DNA from: Alkalicoccus luteus
GTDB lineage: Bacteria > Bacillota > Bacilli > Bacillales > Salisediminibacteriaceae
Direction: 5' to 3' (one strand)
DNA: 64,000 bases
NCBI GenBank assembly: GCA_052061695.1
Contig: JBPZEY010000004.1
The position numbers and the translations under genes are program-made. Under the pieces are notes generated by a model, which made no database searches, was not told the DNA's origin, and saw only the letters and a list, made by a program, of their open reading frames with translations. The first letter of the stretch is position 1. Each line of letters begins with the position of its first letter. This document shows positions 58,823 to 64,000 of the stretch, in pieces.

Positions 58823-61078
58823 ATGAATCGAGAAAAGTTAGTCATCATCGGCAATGGTATGGCAGGCATGCATACGGTTGAGAACATACTGGAACGGGAT
58901 CCGCACCGTTTTGAGATACACGTGTACGGCCGTGAACCTTATGCCAATTACAACCGCATCATGCTTTCTTCTTTGCTTCAAGGCACAGCAGAGGAACAAG
59001 ATATGATGATCCATGAAGACGCCTGGTATGACGAAAACCACATTCACTTTCATAAGCAGGAGGAAATCGTCCGGCTCGACCCGGACAAAAAGCTGCTTTT
59101 TACAGCCGCCGGCATCTCAGCGTCCTTTGATAAAGCTGTTCTGGCGACAGGATCGGATCCGTTTATTCTGCCAGTTCCGGGAACAGATTTCTCTTCTGTT
59201 ATTCCGTTTCGGACCATCGATGACTGCCGCTACATGATAAAGCGAGCCGCTTCTGCAAAAGAAGCAGTAGTGATAGGGGGCGGTTTACTCGGTCTGGAAG
59301 CCGCAAGAGGGCTGCTTCATCAGGGCATGAACGTTCACGTGGTACACCTTGCAGGCTCGGTGATGGAGCGGCAGCTTGATCCGCTTGCTGCCGGACTGCT
59401 TCAGCGTGAGCTGGAGCAGCTTGGCATCACCTTTCACCTGCAGTGCGAAACAGCTGCTTTTACCGGTTCTAATGACGTTGAGGCAGTTCACTTTAAGGAT
59501 GGCAGCTCCATTCCCGCAGACCTCGTCGTCATGGCCGTGGGCATACGGCCGAATACATCAGCAGCGAGCGCAAGCGGCATCGCGTGCGGGCGCGGCATTG
59601 TCGTCAACCGGGAGATGCAGACAAGTGCGGCTGACATTTTTGCTGTGGGAGAATGTGTTGAAATTGACGGGATGACGTACGGGCTTGTCAAACCTGCGTA
59701 TGAACAAGCAGAAGTGCTTGCTGCAAACCTGTGCGGTGAATCATCATCCTACATTGACTCTATTCTGTATACGCAGCTGAAAGCTGCCGGCATTGACGTT
59801 TTTTCCGCAGGCAGGATCGAAGCACGTCAGGATGATCATGTGCTGATTCACCAGGACGACACGATGGGCGTTTACCGGAAGCTGATTCTGAACCGGGACC
59901 GGCTTGAAGGTGCGGTTCTGTATGGTGATAAAGCCGGACAGCAGGACGTTCTCTCGTTGATTCGCAGCCGCAAGCTGATCCTCCCGGATGAGGCTCGCAG
60001 CATTCTTGCGGCTGAATCCGGAGGAGGAGCTTCTTCCCTGCAGCCAGCAGACACCGTTTGTCATTGTAATAACGTCAGCTGCGGAGACATTGCATCCGCC
60101 TTCAGCCGCAGCGCGGCAGATACACCGCAGGCAGTGAAGGAATGTACAGGAGCGGCAAGCTCCTGCGGCGGCTGCCGTCCTCTCGTATCGGAGCTCATTA
60201 CGCTGTTAAAAAGCGGTGCACTGCAAGATGAACTGCCTTCCGATGCTTTCTGTGACTGCACTGATCAAAGTACGGACGCAGTAGCCTCTGCTATCATAGC
60301 CATGAATGCCGAAACGCCTGAGGCCGTTAGGGAGGCACTTGGGTTTTCTAACACCGGCTGCAGCTTCTGTCGCGGAGCCATCCCTTACATGCTTCATCTG
60401 TTTAAACCGGAAACCGGTCTCGCGTCCTCTTCCGTCCTGACGGAAGAGGACGCGCATGAAACCGTCTCTGTCACGCCACAGCTTCCTGGCGGAACACTGA
60501 CCCCGGCTCATCTGCAGCAGTTTGAACATGCAGTCCGTCAATTTCCACATGTGACGATGCAGCTGACGAACGAACAGCGGCTCTTATTCTCGGGTATCCG
60601 CCGGGAAGAGTCTGACGCATTTATCCGCTGTATTGGACTGGTTCCAGAACCCGTCTCCTACAACCGATTCAGACCGGTTTTGACGAGCGATACAACGGCC
60701 CGGACACTCGCTGGCAGTCTGGATCAGCATCTGGGCCGGGTGCCGGCTCCCGCTGACGTCAGCATTGAAATCAGCAGCCGGCCGCTATCCCCTTCCGCGC
60801 ACATATCGATTGCGCACTCCGATGCCGGATGGGATATTTATCTCGGCTCAACCGACAAACAGCTGTTTTACACAGCAGGTACCGATATTTTTACGTTTAT
60901 CTGCTCACTCGCCCAATACTACCGGGAGAGCGCCTATTACACAGAATCAATTGACAGCTGGGCCTTGCGGATTGGCTTTGTCCCCATCCGGGAAGTTTTG
61001 CTTGATGAGGAAAACTGCCGCCTCCTGCTCAGCCGTCTGCAGGAAGCGCAGCAGTATCTGGAAAGGAGCACCGTATGA
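58823..61078 (+). CDS. nasB: assimilatory nitrate reductase, electron-transfer subunit
   Basis: 751 residues from MNREKLVIIG (GGAGGG upstream). Parts in order: an FAD/NAD(P)H reductase half like NirB (1-400: GNGMAGMHTVENIL, VVIGGGLLGLEAARG, IFAVGECVE), a BFD [2Fe-2S] domain (CHCNNVSCGDI ... SSCGGCRP), a second BFD-like cluster site (FCDCTD ... GCSFCRGA), then a nitrite/sulfite-reductase ferredoxin-like domain and a siroheme-domain remnant. In the remnant the cluster Cys are replaced (ISSRPLSPSAHISI where GCPRNC-type sequence is expected). This matches NasB of B. subtilis, which passes electrons to NasC. It overlaps nasC by 4 nt (ATGA). Confidence 0.9.
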   Translation: MNREKLVIIGNGMAGMHTVENILERDPHRFEIHVYGREPYANYNRIMLSSLLQGTAEEQDMMIHEDAWYDENHIHFHKQEEIVRLDPDKKLLFTAAGISASFDKAVLATGSDPFILPVPGTDFSSVIPFRTIDDCRYMIKRAASAKEAVVIGGGLLGLEAARGLLHQGMNVHVVHLAGSVMERQLDPLAAGLLQRELEQLGITFHLQCETAAFTGSNDVEAVHFKDGSSIPADLVVMAVGIRPNTSAASASGIACGRGIVVNREMQTSAADIFAVGECVEIDGMTYGLVKPAYEQAEVLAANLCGESSSYIDSILYTQLKAAGIDVFSAGRIEARQDDHVLIHQDDTMGVYRKLILNRDRLEGAVLYGDKAGQQDVLSLIRSRKLILPDEARSILAAESGGGASSLQPADTVCHCNNVSCGDIASAFSRSAADTPQAVKECTGAASSCGGCRPLVSELITLLKSGALQDELPSDAFCDCTDQSTDAVASAIIAMNAETPEAVREALGFSNTGCSFCRGAIPYMLHLFKPETGLASSSVLTEEDAHETVSVTPQLPGGTLTPAHLQQFEHAVRQFPHVTMQLTNEQRLLFSGIRREESDAFIRCIGLVPEPVSYNRFRPVLTSDTTARTLAGSLDQHLGRVPAPADVSIEISSRPLSPSAHISIAHSDAGWDIYLGSTDKQLFYTAGTDIFTFICSLAQYYRESAYYTESIDSWALRIGFVPIREVLLDEENCRLLLSRLQEAQQYLERSTV

Positions 61079-63237
61079 AACATTCTCTTCTCCATTATTA
61101 CCGCGAGAAACAAAAACAGTCTGAATCTGAAAAAGTGTACGACACCCAGTGTCCCTTTTGCAGTATGCAGTGTAAAAAGAAGGTAATCGAGCAGTCTTTT
61201 GTGACGAGAAAACAATATAAAACAGAAGGCGTCGACAATCCCGTTACGAAAGGACGCCTCTGCATGAAGGGGATGAATGCCTATGCCCATGCGGTACATG
61301 AGGATCGGCTTATGCACCCAGTTCAAAAACAGGCCGATGGCTCCTGGAAAGAGGTTTCCTGGGAAGAGGCGCTTGCACTCGTTCGTGAGAAGTTTCAGTC
61401 GTTGCAGCAGCAGTATGGGTCGGACAGTGTCGGTGTGTATGGGAGTGCTTCCATTACCAACGAGGAATCCTACTTGCTTGGAAAGCTGGCGCGGGTTGCC
61501 TTGAAAACTAAATATATCGATTACAATGGAAGATTTTGTATGTCCTCTGCTGCGACAGCAAGCAAGGCAGTGCTTGGCATTGACAGAGGACTGACGAACG
61601 CACTGTCCGATATTCCTAAGGCACAGGTTCTACTGCTTTCCGGAACGAATATTGCGTCCTGTCAGCCGGTGATGATGCCTTATTTGGAGGAAGCAAAAGC
61701 GAACGGTGCATTTATTATCGTCATCGATCCTCGGAAAACCGAAACGGCCGCTATCGCCGATCTGCATCTGGAGGTAACCCCGGGGCGGGACGCTGCTCTC
61801 ACGAATGCCATGCTTGCTTCCCTGATGCAGCAAGGTCTTGTGAACGAATCGTTTGTGAAAGATCGTACAGAAGGCTGGCAGGAGCTGCAGCCCCATTTAC
61901 AGAGCATTTCCATAAAAGATGCAGCTGACTATGCAGGGGTTGAGGTTCAGAAGATCAGCGACGCCGTGCGTATTTTCGCTGCTGCTGAAACCGGTATGGT
62001 ACTGACAGCAAGAGGGGTCGAACAGCAAACGGACGGACATATGGCGGTACGCAATCTGCTGAACCTTGTTCTTTTGACCGGAAAAATCGGACGGGAAGGC
62101 TGCGGATATGGCGCCGTAACCGGTCAGGGAAACGGACAGGGCGGCCGGGAGCACGGACAGAAAGCCGATCAGCTGCCGGGCTACCGGATGATCGACAATC
62201 CGGAAGACCGGCAGCATATTGCAGACTTCTGGGGCGTTCCGGAAGAAGAGCTGCCCGGCCGCGGCGTCTCCGCGTATGAAATGATGGAGAAAGTAAAGGA
62301 GCGCGACATTCGCGGCATGCTGCTAGTCTGCTCCAATCCGGTCGTTTCCAATCCAAACGCCTCGTTTATTAAAGAGGCACTGGAGACGCTTGATTTTTTC
62401 GTTGCAGTCGACCTGTTTATTTCCGAATCAGCCCAGTATGCCGATTTAATTTTACCTGCTGCTTCTTACCTCGAGGATGAAGGGACGATGACGAACCTGG
62501 AGGGCCGTGTCACACTGAGAGAAGCGACGAAAAAACCACCCGGCAGCACAAAACCGGACTGGAAAATCATCTGCGAGCTGGCTGAAGCACTCGGTGCTGC
62601 CGAACATTTTCCATTTCGTTCAGCCGAAGAGGTGTTCAATGAACTGCGGCACGCAAGCCGTGGCGGGGCAGCTGACTACTACGGCATGACGTACGACCGG
62701 ATCCGTCGTGAAGAGGGTTTGTTCTGGCCTTGTCCGGACCTGGACCACCCGGGTACACCACGTCTGTTTGCCAACAGCTTCGGCAGGCCAGATGGACGTG
62801 CACTGTTAACCGCTGTTGACAGTAAAGCCGTACAATCGACTTCTATACCGACAGAAAAGCATCCGCTCCTGCTCACGACCGGCCGCGTGATGGCGCATTA
62901 TTTGACTGGAGTCCAGACACGGCGCAGCACGAAGCTTGCCGCCCGTTTATATGAATCATTTATCGAGCTGCATCCGGCGACTGCAGACACCTACAGCATT
63001 GCAGAAGGAGATCTGGTGGATGTAATATCGGACGCAGGCTCCATCACGGTCCGCGCACAGCTTACCGCCGACATCCGCCGCGACACCGTTTTTGTCCCGT
63101 TTCACTGGGCGGAACACCAGAACGTCAACATGCTGATACCGGGAAAGTTAGACCCTGTCTCACGCATGCCCGGCTACAAATCAACACCCGTTTCGATCAA
63201 ACGTCACGAGCCTGCTCTGCAAACGACTGAATCTTAA
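61075..63237 (+). CDS. nasC: assimilatory nitrate reductase, catalytic subunit
   Basis: 720 residues. N-terminal [4Fe-4S] site CPFCSMQC ... GRLCMKG, molybdenum-ligand Cys in YNGRFCMSSA (about residue 150), bis-MGD-binding regions such as GAVTGQGNGQGGREHGQKADQLPGY and VCSNPVVSNPN, and C-terminal domain HYLTGVQTRR with VPFHWAEHQNVNML. It reduces nitrate to nitrite in the cytosol with electrons from NasB. It is translationally coupled to nasB. Nitrite reductase genes (nasDE) are not visible before the window ends. Confidence 0.93.
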   Translation: MKHSLLHYYREKQKQSESEKVYDTQCPFCSMQCKKKVIEQSFVTRKQYKTEGVDNPVTKGRLCMKGMNAYAHAVHEDRLMHPVQKQADGSWKEVSWEEALALVREKFQSLQQQYGSDSVGVYGSASITNEESYLLGKLARVALKTKYIDYNGRFCMSSAATASKAVLGIDRGLTNALSDIPKAQVLLLSGTNIASCQPVMMPYLEEAKANGAFIIVIDPRKTETAAIADLHLEVTPGRDAALTNAMLASLMQQGLVNESFVKDRTEGWQELQPHLQSISIKDAADYAGVEVQKISDAVRIFAAAETGMVLTARGVEQQTDGHMAVRNLLNLVLLTGKIGREGCGYGAVTGQGNGQGGREHGQKADQLPGYRMIDNPEDRQHIADFWGVPEEELPGRGVSAYEMMEKVKERDIRGMLLVCSNPVVSNPNASFIKEALETLDFFVAVDLFISESAQYADLILPAASYLEDEGTMTNLEGRVTLREATKKPPGSTKPDWKIICELAEALGAAEHFPFRSAEEVFNELRHASRGGAADYYGMTYDRIRREEGLFWPCPDLDHPGTPRLFANSFGRPDGRALLTAVDSKAVQSTSIPTEKHPLLLTTGRVMAHYLTGVQTRRSTKLAARLYESFIELHPATADTYSIAEGDLVDVISDAGSITVRAQLTADIRRDTVFVPFHWAEHQNVNMLIPGKLDPVSRMPGYKSTPVSIKRHEPALQTTES

Positions 63238-63264
63238 TCAGTTACTCAGCAGTTGCAGCAGATT

Positions 63265-63303
63265 GCACGAGAGAAAGGGAGCTCCCTTCTTTCGTGCTTT
63301 TCG
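63265..63303 (+). terminator. terminator after nasC
   Basis: GCACGA-AGAA-GGGA pairs with TCCCTTCTTTCGTGC around GC, followed by TTTTCG, about 28 nt past the stop. Confidence 0.8.
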
Positions 63304-64000
63304 TGCGTTGCCGAAGTTACGCTTCCCTAATCCGTATATGAATAGGCGCTGATATGTGAACAACAGACTGCCTAAAGGAACTGGAAAGCTGTCTTCCACT
63401 GGTCTTCTCTTTCCAGATTGTCAGCAGCATTTTTCACTCTTACCTAGCTCAGCTCATGATGTTCTCTTTGCACAGATACATTCTTCACATCGTTTGCTGC
63501 TTATCCCCCTTCGATTTGTCCAACAGAAAAAAAGCTGTTGTCGAAGAACCGGAAACAGCGGCTGCTTGTAGATGAAGTACAAGAAGTAGCATGTTGTTTC
63601 GTTTGGGTGTAGTTCCCTTCTGCTTACGAAGCCTGTCGTAGGCTTGCCTTCAGCTATTGCTACGGACAGTCCCCATGCAGGATGGGAAAAGCGTAACGCA
63701 GGATGGCGCGGCTTCACTAGGACTCCGTTTTCTCGAAAAAAGCCTTCGCAAACCAGTCCAGGCTTTCGCTTCTGCATCCAAATCGGTATTTATCAGCCTT
63801 GCGCCAGGTATAACCAGGCGTTCAAAATATACTGCCAGCTGCTGACATAGAAGGCCTTCACTACGGGATGATCAGAACGAGGCGAAGATCAAGCGCTTCT
63901 GACGAAAGAAGCGATTAGCTGAGCCCGTGCCTCCGGAGAGTGAGTGTATGCAGATGTAGCCAGATGCAACGTTTATACATCACAATGACTTTTCCAGCAG
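63304..64000. other. 697-nt region without a supported gene; hairpin-rich, possible repeat element
   Basis: No frame has both a ribosome site and family features. Hairpins include CTTGTA/TACAAG (63567), CGCTTCT/AGAAGCG around 63892-63915, and a duplicated GCAGGATGG at 63677 and 63699. The composition and inverted segments recall multicopy intergenic elements of Bacillaceae, but copy number cannot be judged from one window. Confidence 0.35.

Noticed and set aside
63454..63777. 107-codon minus-strand frame near the window end
   Set aside because: No ribosome site, odd composition, overlaps the hairpin-rich segment, and no family match that I can defend.
1..64000. tRNA, rRNA, phage or integrated mobile element genes
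   Set aside because: I looked for tRNA-like cloverleaf ends, rRNA segments, integrase or transposase motifs and saw none that I could support.

Overview
The window (roughly 50% GC by eye) reads as chromosome of a low-GC Gram-positive Bacillaceae, probably a salt- and alkali-adapted soil or soda-lake bacterium. The evidence is strong AGGAGG-type ribosome sites, sigma-A promoters, Fur, cre and TnrA-like sites of the Bacillus type, gene sets ordered as in Bacillus subtilis (melREDCA, nasBC), a high-alkaline-type subtilisin, a bacillithiol-dependent FosB domain, and very acidic secreted proteins and lipoproteins. The genus is inference; I see no rRNA, tRNA, phage, CRISPR array or intact insertion sequence. 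Layout: 1-2.6 kb holds a truncated PAS-GGDEF-EAL regulator, an RDD membrane protein and a small K+ channel overlapping a small hypothetical gene. 2.7-9.15 kb is a melR-melE-melD-melC-melA operon for alpha-galactosides with a consensus cre box and repeated LacI-type half-sites. 9.4-12.9 kb is an iron block: an orphan FecE/YusV-type ATPase and, separately, a nitroreductase-hypothetical-ferritin operon, both behind near-identical Fur-box promoters. 13.1-17.8 kb holds glutamate dehydrogenase, a methyltransferase, and metE under a cobalamin riboswitch. 18.2-25.3 kb holds secreted subtilisin, a uracil-DNA glycosylase, a 1046-residue secreted M14 carboxypeptidase and an AspT-type transporter. 25.5-38.6 kb mixes a cell-wall excalibur protein, CopB-type and CadA-type metal ATPases (the latter with its ArsR repressor and operators), tenA under a TPP riboswitch, a GH10 xylanase under a cre-overlapped promoter, and several regulator/exporter pairs. 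38.7-57 kb holds surface proteins and lipoproteins, a PBP-type carboxypeptidase, an NlpC/P60 hydrolase, MFS and EamA exporters with LysR, TetR, AraC and Lrp regulators, a FosB-GNAT fusion, a homocysteine methyltransferase and a lipoprotein GDPD. 57.4-63.2 kb holds an FAD oxidoreductase and nasBC (assimilatory nitrate reductase) behind a TnrA-like site. The last 0.7 kb has no convincing gene. How the genes work together: the organism secretes proteases and xylanase, imports sugars and probably amino acids, and adjusts to carbon (cre), iron (Fur), nitrogen (TnrA-like), B12 and thiamine (riboswitches) and toxic metals (ArsR and P-type pumps). The least explained signal is an intergenic element built on an exact 21-nt period. 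It occurs twice (17.89-18.08 kb plus strand, 31.60-31.77 kb minus strand) with the identical unit spacing 21,21,40,21,21,21,21, the same internal core and tandem stop codons at the same place. Other second-look items are two surface proteins sharing a non-canonical [LM]PATATSYP sorting motif, the Fur-boxed ferritin operon, the FosB-GNAT fusion and a structured non-coding stretch at 45.85-46.12 kb.
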